13,160 bases of DNA from Actinomycetales bacterium (lineage in GTDB: Bacteria > Actinomycetota > Actinomycetes > Actinomycetales > Cellulomonadaceae): the NCBI GenBank assembly GCA_012514835.1, contig JAAYZM010000570.1, forward strand, positions 1-13,160. The letters run 5' to 3'. The position numbers and the translations under genes were made by a program. Below the pieces are notes generated by a model. It saw nothing but the letters and a program-made list of their open reading frames with translations, searched no databases and was not told the origin of the DNA. Every line of letters begins with the position of its first letter. Position 1 is the first letter of the stretch. This document shows, one piece after another, positions 1 through 6,204 of the stretch.

Positions 1-641
1 ACCCGCCGGCCGAGCACCACGTAGCCCGCCCACAGCGCTGCCGCGACCAGGATCCAGGCGAGCCCTTGCACCGCTGCGGACTGCTGCGCGGCGAGCTCGG
101 CGGCGATCTCGGTTGAATGCTCGGCGAGGACATCCTCGACGGCTCTCGGCGACGAACCCACGGTCCTCACGTCGAGCACCACGACCTCCGGCTCGCCCGC
201 CGACGTCATCCCAGAGAGCGTCGCGGTCGAGAGGACCGCGACGCCGACGGCGGCGAGCAGCCCGCCCCACCGTTCACGGACCCCACCCGTGATCGCGGCG
301 ACCGCGACGGGTCCGGCGAACTCGATCGCCACCGCGAGCCCGAGGGGCAGGTGGGCGATCGCGAGGTAGAAGGCGATGTTCATACCCGTGAGCACGAGCC
401 CGAACACGGCCGCCCCGCGCAGCGCGGCCGACGTCCACGTCAGCCGCCAGGGCCGGCGCCACGCGAGCAGCACGAGCGCCGCGGCGAGGATCCGCAGCCA
501 CCCCGTCTCGGGCGCGCCGGCCACGGCGAACAGGCCGACAGCGATCGCCGCGCCGATGTACTGCGCGAGGCCCGAGCCGACGAACAGCACCGGCGCGGGC
601 ACACGCCCGACCAGCTCACCGCCCGTGCGCCTCGAGGTCAT
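1..641 (-). CDS. EamA/RhtA-type drug/metabolite exporter, partial (3' end beyond window)
   Basis: The first 213 residues of an integral membrane protein of the drug/metabolite transporter superfamily are readable; the C-terminal half lies outside the window. Hydrophobic segments fall near residues 16-42, 48-61, 74-97, 99-118, 125-145 and 193-210. The stretch at 87-106, beginning MNIAFYLAIAHLPLG and followed by an E-F-A-G-P element, closely resembles the region of E. coli RhtA (threonine/homoserine exporter), so amino-acid efflux at the cytoplasmic membrane is the likely but unproven role. Residues 146-192 form a hydrophilic, acidic insert where relatives have a short loop. The ATG at 639-641 is chosen because a TAGCGT box lies 6 bp upstream, suggesting a leaderless transcript. 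It lies 36 bp downstream of the sugar permease gene on the same strand, behind a hairpin, so it is probably transcribed separately. Confidence 0.87.
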   Translation of the reverse strand, partial: MTSRRTGGELVGRVPAPVLFVGSGLAQYIGAAIAVGLFAVAGAPETGWLRILAAALVLLAWRRPWRLTWTSAALRGAAVFGLVLTGMNIAFYLAIAHLPLGLAVAIEFAGPVAVAAITGGVRERWGGLLAAVGVAVLSTATLSGMTSAGEPEVVVLDVRTVGSSPRAVEDVLAEHSTEIAAELAAQQSAAVQGLAWILVAAALWAGYVVLGRR

Positions 642-647
642 CCCCGC

Positions 648-653
648 ACGCTA
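648..653 (-). promoter_or_regulatory. Putative leaderless -10 box of the exporter gene
   Basis: On the minus strand the hexamer TAGCGT (TANNNT) ends 6 bp before the ATG at 641, and there is no convincing Shine-Dalgarno at usable spacing. In actinobacteria this layout typically gives a transcript starting at or next to the start codon. No clear -35 box is visible. Confidence 0.45.
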
Positions 654-654
654 A

Positions 655-677
655 CGCGCGGGGACACCCCTAGCGCG
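655..677 (-). terminator. Hairpin directly after the permease stop codon
   Basis: CGCGC at 655-659 pairs with GCGCG at 673-677, and GGGG at 660-663 pairs with CCCC at 667-670 around a 3-nt loop, with a 2-nt bulge at 671-672. It begins one base after the TGA of the last permease gene. There is no U-tract, so it may be a weak terminator or an mRNA 3'-end stabiliser. Confidence 0.4.
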
Positions 678-1598
678 TCACCCCTTGACGGAGCCCGCCA
701 TCATGCCGCGCACGAAGTAGCGCTGGAGGGACAGGAACACGATCACGGGGACGATCATCGAGATGAACGCACCGGCCGAGAGCAAGAACCAGTCCGAGCC
801 TCGCGTGCCGACCATCTCCGCGATGCGCACCGTGAGCGGGGCGACGTTGGGACGCCCGCCCGCAAAGGTCAGCGAGACGAGGAGGTCGTTCCACACCCAC
901 AGGAACTGGAAGATCGCGAATGACGCGATCGCGGGGACCAGGAGCGGCATGAGCACGCGGAAGAAGATCTTCACGTGCCCCGCCCCGTCCACGCGGGCGG
1001 CCTCGACGAGCGACGGCGGGATGTCCTTCATGAAGTTGTGCAGCAAGAAGATCGCGAGCGGTAGCGCGAACATCGAGTGCGACAGCCACACCGGCCAGAA
1101 CGTGCCCGAGAGCCCCCACTGGTTGTACTGCGTGAGCAGCGGGATGAGCGTCACCTGGATGGGCACGATCTGCAGGGCGAACACCGCGACGAAGAGGATG
1201 TCGCGGCCCTTGAAGTCGATCCACGCGAACGCGTACGCGGCGAGCAGCGCGAGCGAGATCGGGATCACCACGGACGGCAGGGTCACCACGAGGGTGTTGA
1301 CGAAGTAGTTGGCGAGGCTCGTCTGGCCGCCGAAGAGCGCCTGATCGTAGTTCGCCAACGTCAGGGTGGGCCGCTCCCAGAACTTCAGGACGTTCCACCA
1401 CCCGTTCCGGGTGATGTCGACCTCGGGCCGGAACGACGTGATGAGCAGGCCGACCGTGGGGATGGTCCACAGGATCGCGATGACCACGGCCGCGAGCGAC
1501 GCCCACGGGTTGCTCAGGCGCTTGCGGAGCTTGGTCGCGCGGGTCTGGACACCGGCCTTGGTGGGCGCCGCCGTGACGGGCGGGGTCGAGGTGGTCAT
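678..1598 (-). CDS. Carbohydrate ABC transporter permease, MalG/AglG type
   Basis: This 306-residue inner-membrane permease is of the MalG class and would form a heterodimer with the permease encoded just upstream to make the sugar channel. It has a basic, Pro/Thr-rich cytoplasmic N-terminus (1-31) and about six membrane segments near 33-55, 99-124, 132-155, 168-189, 219-240 and 270-292. The ABC-contact (EAA) loop is at 199-218, with E199-A200-A201, G205 and P218. The start is fixed by a 4-bp ATGA overlap (1595-1598) with the preceding permease stop and by a GGAGGAG ribosome-binding site 5 nt upstream (1604-1610), so the two permeases are translationally coupled. The conserved length and EAA loop make the class certain; the alpha-glucoside substrate is an inference from the neighbours. 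Confidence 0.95.
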   Translation of the reverse strand: MTTSTPPVTAAPTKAGVQTRATKLRKRLSNPWASLAAVVIAILWTIPTVGLLITSFRPEVDITRNGWWNVLKFWERPTLTLANYDQALFGGQTSLANYFVNTLVVTLPSVVIPISLALLAAYAFAWIDFKGRDILFVAVFALQIVPIQVTLIPLLTQYNQWGLSGTFWPVWLSHSMFALPLAIFLLHNFMKDIPPSLVEAARVDGAGHVKIFFRVLMPLLVPAIASFAIFQFLWVWNDLLVSLTFAGGRPNVAPLTVRIAEMVGTRGSDWFLLSAGAFISMIVPVIVFLSLQRYFVRGMMAGSVKG

Positions 1599-2629
1599 CG
1601 GATCTCCTCCACCTTGCGCATCTGGCGCACGTTGTAGACGACGAGCGGGATGACGAGCACGAAGAGGATCACGGCGAGCGTGGCGCCTAGGCCCTTGTCG
1701 TTGTAGCGGAAGCTCTGCGTGTAGAACTCGTTCGCCACGACGGACGTGCCGAAGTTGCCGCCCGTCATGGTGCGGACGATGTCGAAGACCTTGAGGGTCG
1801 CCATCGCGATGGTCGTGAGGACCACGATGAGCGCGGGTCGGATGCTCGGCACGGTGATGTGGCGGAACATGCCGATCCCGGAGAGCCCGTCGAGCCGGCC
1901 AGCCTCGATGATGTCCTCGGGGATCGCGCGGATCGACGCCGAGAGGATGGTCATCGCGAACCCGGTCTGGATCCAGATCATCACAACGATGAGGAAGAAG
2001 TTGTTCCAGGGCTGGCTCAGGATGAACTGCTGCGGCTCGATCCCGATCCACACGAGCACCTGGTTGAGCAGACCCGTCTGGGGAGAGCTTGCCTGGCGGT
2101 AGTCGTAGACGAACTTCCAGATGATCGACGCGCCCACCATCGAGATCGCCATGGGCATGAAGACGAGCGTCTTGGCGAGCTTCTCGAACCTCGTGCGGTC
2201 CACGAGCACGGCGTAGATCAGCCCGATCGCCGTGGCGAGGATCGGGACGAGGAACACCCACAGCGCGGTGTTGCGGAGCACGATCTGGAATTCGGACTCG
2301 GAGAAGGCGCGCACGTAGTTGTCCCAGCCCACGAACACCGAGCTGGTGCGGTCGTAGAACGAGGACTGCGTGGTGCGGATCGCCGGGTAGACGAGGCCGA
2401 AGCCGATCAGGACGAGCGCCGGGCCCGCAAAGACGGAGGCGACGAGCCAGCCGCGCGGGTTGCGTGGCCGGTCCACGAGCCACAGGAGGAGCGCCATGAC
2501 TCCGACGAAGAGGGCGATGACCACGATCGCCAGGACGATCTTCTGACCCGGGGAGTTGGCCACGAGCAAGAAGTCACGAATCTCGCCGGTCAACCAGTTG
2601 AAGTAGTACTTGACGTACTCCCAGTCCAT
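1595..2629 (-). CDS. Carbohydrate ABC transporter permease, MalF/AglF type
   Basis: This 344-residue permease is the MalF-class partner of the next gene. It has an N-terminal extension with a membrane segment at 30-51, then further segments near 62-84, 118-142, 155-174, 210-232, 263-284 and 314-333. The EAA loop is at 242-261 (E242-A-G-R-L-D-G248, P261); the usual second alanine is a glycine here. The C-terminal stretch around FDIVRTMTGGNFGTSVVANE (282-301) resembles AglF of alpha-glucoside importers more than maltose MalF. A GGAGGA ribosome-binding site lies just upstream of the ATG (around 2635-2640). The gene follows the binding-protein gene after 121 bp containing a strong hairpin and overlaps the next permease by ATGA. 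No ATP-binding subunit is encoded nearby. Confidence 0.95.
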   Translation of the reverse strand: MDWEYVKYYFNWLTGEIRDFLLVANSPGQKIVLAIVVIALFVGVMALLLWLVDRPRNPRGWLVASVFAGPALVLIGFGLVYPAIRTTQSSFYDRTSSVFVGWDNYVRAFSESEFQIVLRNTALWVFLVPILATAIGLIYAVLVDRTRFEKLAKTLVFMPMAISMVGASIIWKFVYDYRQASSPQTGLLNQVLVWIGIEPQQFILSQPWNNFFLIVVMIWIQTGFAMTILSASIRAIPEDIIEAGRLDGLSGIGMFRHITVPSIRPALIVVLTTIAMATLKVFDIVRTMTGGNFGTSVVANEFYTQSFRYNDKGLGATLAVILFVLVIPLVVYNVRQMRKVEEIR

Positions 2630-2660
2630 GCCCGTCCTCCGCGTCCTCGTCTCACCGGGT

Positions 2661-2678
2661 CCCGGCGCCGTTGCCGGG
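2661..2678 (-). other. Small inverted repeat in the leader before the first permease gene
   Basis: CCCGGC (2661-2666) pairs with GCCGGG (2673-2678) around a 6-nt loop. It lies 31 bp before the permease start and just after the larger hairpin at 2681-2718, so the two could form tandem stem-loops in the intercistronic RNA. In such GC-rich DNA a 6-bp stem can arise by chance. Confidence 0.3.
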
Positions 2679-2680
2679 TT

Positions 2681-2718
2681 CGCGTCGGGGCCCGCCCTGC
2701 TGGACGAGCCCCGACGCG
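2681..2718 (-). promoter_or_regulatory. Intercistronic stem-loop between binding-protein and permease genes
   Basis: CGCGTCGGGGC (2681-2691) and GCCCCGACGCG (2708-2718) are perfect 11-bp complements around a 16-nt loop. The structure starts 32 bp after the binding-protein stop. There is no U-run on either strand. In sugar ABC operons such as malE-malF, a stem-loop at this place protects the binding-protein mRNA or attenuates read-through, giving excess binding protein over permease; the same role is inferred here. Confidence 0.65.
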
Positions 2719-2750
2719 TTCACTGCACTTGTTCGGACCCTAGGCCCGGA

Positions 2751-4169
2751 TCACGGCCAGGAGGCCTCGATCGCGTCGAGGACCGCCTGCGTGTCCTTGC
2801 CCTCGGCGAACCATGCGGTCATCTCGCGCCAGAAGCTTCCGGCACCCACCGCGGCGGGCATGAGGTCGGAGGCGTCGAAGCGGATGACCGAGTTCGGGTC
2901 ACCGAGCACCCCGGCGGCGAGCTTGTCGAAGTCCGTCGCGAGGTTGTTGAGGTCGAGGCCGTTGTTGGCCGTGACCCAGCCGCCACCCTCGGTCACGCGA
3001 GCCTTCTCGTTGGCCCACGTGTCAGAGGACAGGAACTCCTGGAACGCCGCGACCTCGGGAGCGTCACGGAACGCGGCGACGAACTCGCCGCCACCGAGCA
3101 CGGGGGACGACTCGCCGTCGATCGACGGGAGGTAGAACGCGAAGACGTCGCCGTCCTCCGCCACGTTCGTGCCCTCCGGCCAGTTGTTCTGGTAGAAGTT
3201 CGCCGCGCGGTGCAGGAAGCACTGCGGGTCGTCGTCGCCGGCCGGGAGGATCGGCAGGCCGCCGTCGGTCCACGGCGTGATCGCGATGGTCGCGACGTTG
3301 CCGAAGCCGCCGTTCACGCGGGCCTCGTCACGGAGGATGTCGTCCGCGACGTCGAAGGCCGACTTGATGGCCGGGTCGTTGAACGGGATCTCGTGCGCGA
3401 CCCACTGGTCGTAGACCTCGGGGCCCGAGGCGCGGAGCACCACGTCCTCGATCCAGTCGGTGGCCGGCCAGCCGGTGGCGTCGCCGGACTCGATGCCCGC
3501 GCACCACGGCTTGGAGTCGGGGTAGTCCGCCGCGATCTGGTCGGTCAGGGCGAGCATCTCGTCCCACGTGGTGGGGACCGCGTAGCCCTTCTCCGTGAAG
3601 ATCGAGGGGTTGTACCAGACGAACGACTTCATGTTCGCCCCGAGCGGTGCGGCGTAGAACGTGTCGTTGACCGTGCCGTACTCCTTCCACGACGGGGAGA
3701 AGAACTGGTCCACGTTCGCCTCCGTGCCCGCGGAGGCGGGGACGATCGCGTCGGGGAAGTCGTTGACGATCGTGTTCAGCAGGCCCGGCTGGGGCAGGTA
3801 TGCGATGTCAGGCGCGGAGCCGGACTCGACGCGCACGAGGAGCTGCGCCTCGAACTCGCGCGAGCCCTCGTACTCGATCTTGGCGCCCGTGCACTCCTCG
3901 AACTTGTCGTACGACTCTTCCTGGTCCACCTGCTCCACCTCGACGATCGAGGTGTAGACGGTAACCGTCTTGCCGGAGAGGTCGCCGTAGACGGCGTAGT
4001 CCTCACAGCCTTCGGCGACGTCGCCCGTGGGCTCGGTCGTTCCGGTGTCGGTCCCGGTGTCGGTGCCACCGGGCTCCTCGTCCATGGGCGGCGCGCACGC
4101 CGAAAGGACGAGAGCGAGACTCGCTCCCGCGGTGAGGGCGATGGCCCCCCGCGCGTTCTTGATGCGCAT
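2751..4169 (-). CDS. Sugar ABC transporter substrate-binding lipoprotein, AglE-like
   Basis: This 472-residue extracellular solute-binding protein captures a sugar and delivers it to the two permeases encoded downstream. A basic N-terminus and hydrophobic stretch (9-22) lead to the lipobox LSAC, with C25 as the lipidated cysteine. A Gly/Thr/Asp/Glu-rich flexible tether follows (about 28-52), then the family-1 binding-protein fold. Features resembling AglE include GSREFEAQLLVRVESGSAPD and the GWPATDWIED element. Two further cysteines (C55 and one in the ECTGAK segment) could form a disulfide. The ATG has a GGAGGA ribosome-binding site 7 nt upstream (4176-4181). A LacI-type operator lies 41 bp before the start, so expression is probably repressed without inducer. 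The alpha-glucoside specificity is inferred from resemblance; other oligosaccharides are possible. Confidence 0.93.
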   Translation of the reverse strand: MRIKNARGAIALTAGASLALVLSACAPPMDEEPGGTDTGTDTGTTEPTGDVAEGCEDYAVYGDLSGKTVTVYTSIVEVEQVDQEESYDKFEECTGAKIEYEGSREFEAQLLVRVESGSAPDIAYLPQPGLLNTIVNDFPDAIVPASAGTEANVDQFFSPSWKEYGTVNDTFYAAPLGANMKSFVWYNPSIFTEKGYAVPTTWDEMLALTDQIAADYPDSKPWCAGIESGDATGWPATDWIEDVVLRASGPEVYDQWVAHEIPFNDPAIKSAFDVADDILRDEARVNGGFGNVATIAITPWTDGGLPILPAGDDDPQCFLHRAANFYQNNWPEGTNVAEDGDVFAFYLPSIDGESSPVLGGGEFVAAFRDAPEVAAFQEFLSSDTWANEKARVTEGGGWVTANNGLDLNNLATDFDKLAAGVLGDPNSVIRFDASDLMPAAVGAGSFWREMTAWFAEGKDTQAVLDAIEASWP

Positions 4170-4210
4170 GTGTGTTCCTCCACGACGTCGTGGTGCTGGT
4201 CAGGTGGCTC

Positions 4211-4228
4211 CATGTAAGCGTTTACATG
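4211..4228. promoter_or_regulatory. LacI/GalR-family operator palindrome
   Basis: CATGTAAGCGTTTACATG is a near-perfect palindrome with 16 of 18 positions symmetric around a central CG. Its core TGTAAGCGTTTACA matches the general LacI-family operator pattern of A/T flanks around RCGY. It stands out as AT-rich in a GC-rich background. It lies between the regulator gene and the binding-protein gene, overlaps a plausible -10 region, and is the obvious target of the LacI-family protein encoded upstream. Confidence 0.85.
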
Positions 4229-4240
4229 CACCTTTCGCAA
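4212..4240 (-). promoter_or_regulatory. Candidate promoter of the sugar-uptake operon
   Basis: On the minus strand TTGCGA (4235-4240) is separated by 17 bp from TTACAT (4212-4217). The second hexamer matches the -10 consensus poorly and sits inside the operator, so bound repressor would block RNA polymerase. Transcription would begin near 4205, leaving a leader of about 36 nt that carries the GGAGGA site. The assignment rests on spacing and position only. Confidence 0.3.
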
Positions 4241-4326
4241 GCCCGATCGAGTCACGTTGTGGTCACGATCGGACAAACTCACCCTAGGGGCGAATCGGAC
4301 ATCCCGCCTGGGGAGGGGTGCGCTGC

Positions 4327-5334
4327 TCAGGGCGAGGGCGGCGCGGTCGACGTGCGGCGCACGAGCGTCGAGGTGAAGACGACGTCCTCGGGCACGGGCG
4401 CGCCCGTCATCATGTCGAGCAGCATCGTCGCCGCCACCTGCCCCTGCTCGAGTGCCGGCTGAGCCATCGTGGTGAGCCCGAGCACCTCGCCGACGTCGTG
4501 CCCGTCCACCCCGATGAGCGACACGTCCCGGCCGATCTCGATCCCCCGCTCGCGCGCCGCGATCACGGCCCCCATCGCCATCTCGTCGCTCGCCGCGAAC
4601 ACGGCCGTGACGTCGGGGTGGCGGTCGAGCAGCTCGTGCAGCGCCGCCCGCCCCGTCGCGATGTCGAAGCGCCCGGGCACGGCCCAGCCCGGCTCGGGCT
4701 CGATCCCCGCTGCGCGCAGGGCCGTGAGCCAGCCTTCCTGGCGCTGCACGCCCGGGTTCCACCGCGCGATCCCGTCGGGCGTGCCCACGAGGTGACCGAT
4801 CCGCCGGTGGCCCAACGAGAGCAGGTGCTCGGTGGCCTCCCGGCCCGTGCGGACATCGTCGAGCCGCACCGTCGAGGCGTCCTCGCTGCCCGTGCCGATG
4901 AAGATGACGGGCTGCCCGAGGGACAGCACGGCTCGGATCTCGTCCTCCTCGAGCGGCACGCCCAGCACGATCACGCCGTCCACGCGCCGCCGCAGCGCGG
5001 ACGGGTCGAGGGGCGGGCGCGGCTGGGCTCGCGACGAGTCGAACGTGTGCAGCAGGACGTCGAAGCCCTCGGTGCGCAGCGTCATCTCCGCACCCTCGAT
5101 GACGTTCGCGAAGAACCAGTGGTTCACCCACGGGCACACCACCGCGATGGTCCGCGTGCGCCCCGTGACGAGGGACGCCGCCGACGGCGAAGGGACATAG
5201 CCGAGCGTGTCCGCGGCCTCCCTCACGCGCCGCCGGGTGGCCTCCGTGACGTTCGGCAGCCCGCGCAGGGCGCGCGAGACGGTCGCCGTGGAAACCCCGG
5301 CGGCCCGTGCGACGTCCTCGATGCCCGGCCTCAT
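4327..5334 (-). CDS. LacI-family transcriptional regulator of the sugar-uptake operon
   Basis: This 335-residue protein has the standard LacI/GalR length and layout: a helix-turn-helix at 4-23 (IEDVARAAGVSTATVSRAL), a hinge helix near 46-58, and a periplasmic-binding-protein-like effector domain from about 62 to 325. The hinge reads YVPSPSAASL; the leucine that wedges into the operator centre is present (L55), but the usual Asn and Arg of the PNxxAR element are Ser49 and Ala53. It is on the same strand as the ABC genes and ends 157 bp upstream of the binding-protein gene, with a LacI-type operator between them, so local repression relieved by a sugar is the natural reading. The ATG at 5332-5334 gives the normal N-terminus; only a distant GGGAG precedes it. 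Confidence 0.95.
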   Translation of the reverse strand: MRPGIEDVARAAGVSTATVSRALRGLPNVTEATRRRVREAADTLGYVPSPSAASLVTGRTRTIAVVCPWVNHWFFANVIEGAEMTLRTEGFDVLLHTFDSSRAQPRPPLDPSALRRRVDGVIVLGVPLEEDEIRAVLSLGQPVIFIGTGSEDASTVRLDDVRTGREATEHLLSLGHRRIGHLVGTPDGIARWNPGVQRQEGWLTALRAAGIEPEPGWAVPGRFDIATGRAALHELLDRHPDVTAVFAASDEMAMGAVIAARERGIEIGRDVSLIGVDGHDVGEVLGLTTMAQPALEQGQVAATMLLDMMTGAPVPEDVVFTSTLVRRTSTAPPSP

Positions 5335-5355
5335 GGCCGTGATTGTGCTCCCTGT

Positions 5356-5382
5356 GTCAAGCGAGCCGGAGTCAAGCGAGCC
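5356..5382. repeat. Tandem 12-bp direct repeat upstream of the LacI-family gene
   Basis: GTCAAGCGAGCC occurs at 5356-5367 and again at 5371-5382, a 15-bp period. On the minus strand each copy contains TTGAC (TTGACT and TTGACA), similar to a -35 hexamer. It lies in the 63-bp gap before the regulator gene. It may be a small promoter-region duplication or a binding site; no clear -10 box is seen at proper spacing. Confidence 0.55.
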
Positions 5383-5397
5383 ACCCGCGTCGACCGG

Positions 5398-6204
5398 TCA
5401 CGTCAACGAGCGCAGCACCGCGAGGACGCCGTCGTCGTCGATCGTTCCCGTCACCTCGTCCGCGGCCTCGCGCACCTCGGCGGGCGCGTGCCCCATCGCG
5501 ACCCCGCGCGCGGCCCACGTGAGCATCTCGACGTCGTTGCGGCCGTCGCCCACCGCGACGGTGCGCTCGGGGTTGACGCCCAGCTCGCGGCGCAGCGTCT
5601 CGAGCGCGCTCGCCTTGGTGATGCCCGACGGCGCGATGTCGAGCCACGCCGTGTAGCCCACGGAGTACGTGACGTCATGGAGGCCGAGGCGCTTGACGAC
5701 GTGGTCGAAGTCCTCGTCGGTCATGTCCGGGGCGCGCACGGCGAGGCGCGTGACCGGCTCGGAGCACAGCTCGTCGACGCTCACCACGTGCTGCGTCCCG
5801 GTGAGCTCGCCCGGCGGGAACTCCTGGTTGAGCCGGTAGCCCTCGCCCAGCACCTCCGCGGCGAAGCGCACCGTGGGGAACTCCTCGACGAGCAGCCTGA
5901 TCGCGAACGACGGGTCGAACGTGATGACCTCGTGCGCCGTCCAGCCCTTCTCCGCGGCCGGGTCGATCCGCACCGTGACCGCGCCGTTCGAGCACACGGC
6001 CCAGCCCTGCGTGAGCCCGAGCTCGTCCCACACGTGAACGGTCCCGTGCACGGAGCGGCCCGTCGAGATGACCACGTGGTGCCCCGCGGCGACCAGCGCC
6101 CGGGCCGCGTCGCGCGTCTCCTCCGAGAGCACGCCGCCATAGGTCACGAGCGTGCCGTCGACGTCGAGCGCTACGAGAAGCGGGTCGGTCACGAGCTCCG
6201 TCAC
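5398..6204 (-). CDS. HAD-superfamily hydrolase, Cof type (phosphatase)
   Basis: This 268-residue cytoplasmic phosphatase of the haloacid dehalogenase superfamily shows all four motifs: DVDGT at 14-18 (nucleophile D14, acid/base D16), STG at 47-49, K197 in SGITKAS, and GDGRND at 219-224. The large cap between motifs II and III (about 75-190) and the GITKASAL element place it in the Cof/IIB group, which acts on sugar phosphates or other small phosphometabolites; the substrate cannot be told from sequence. The GTG start at 6202-6204 overlaps the serS stop as GTGA, implying translational coupling with serS. A second GTG at 6190-6192 is an alternative start that would remove four residues. It ends 63 bp before the LacI-family gene. 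Confidence 0.91.
   Translation of the reverse strand: MTELVTDPLLVALDVDGTLVTYGGVLSEETRDAARALVAAGHHVVISTGRSVHGTVHVWDELGLTQGWAVCSNGAVTVRIDPAAEKGWTAHEVITFDPSFAIRLLVEEFPTVRFAAEVLGEGYRLNQEFPPGELTGTQHVVSVDELCSEPVTRLAVRAPDMTDEDFDHVVKRLGLHDVTYSVGYTAWLDIAPSGITKASALETLRRELGVNPERTVAVGDGRNDVEMLTWAARGVAMGHAPAEVREAADEVTGTIDDDGVLAVLRSLT

Noticed and set aside
117..923. Plus-strand open frame of 268 codons opposite the exporter and permease genes
   Set aside because: Composition is dominated by Arg, Asp, Gly, His and Pro, as expected from the antisense of GC-rich coding DNA, and it spans two recognisable genes on the other strand.
2610..4217. Plus-strand open frame of 535 codons opposite the sugar-binding lipoprotein gene
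   Set aside because: The opposite strand encodes a clear lipoprotein; this frame is Arg/Val/Asp/Gly-rich with no recognisable motif or start signal.
4243..4274. Possible second regulator site around the repeated GTCACG near 4251-4269
   Set aside because: The two copies are direct, not inverted, and the flanking GATC symmetry is too short to support an operator.
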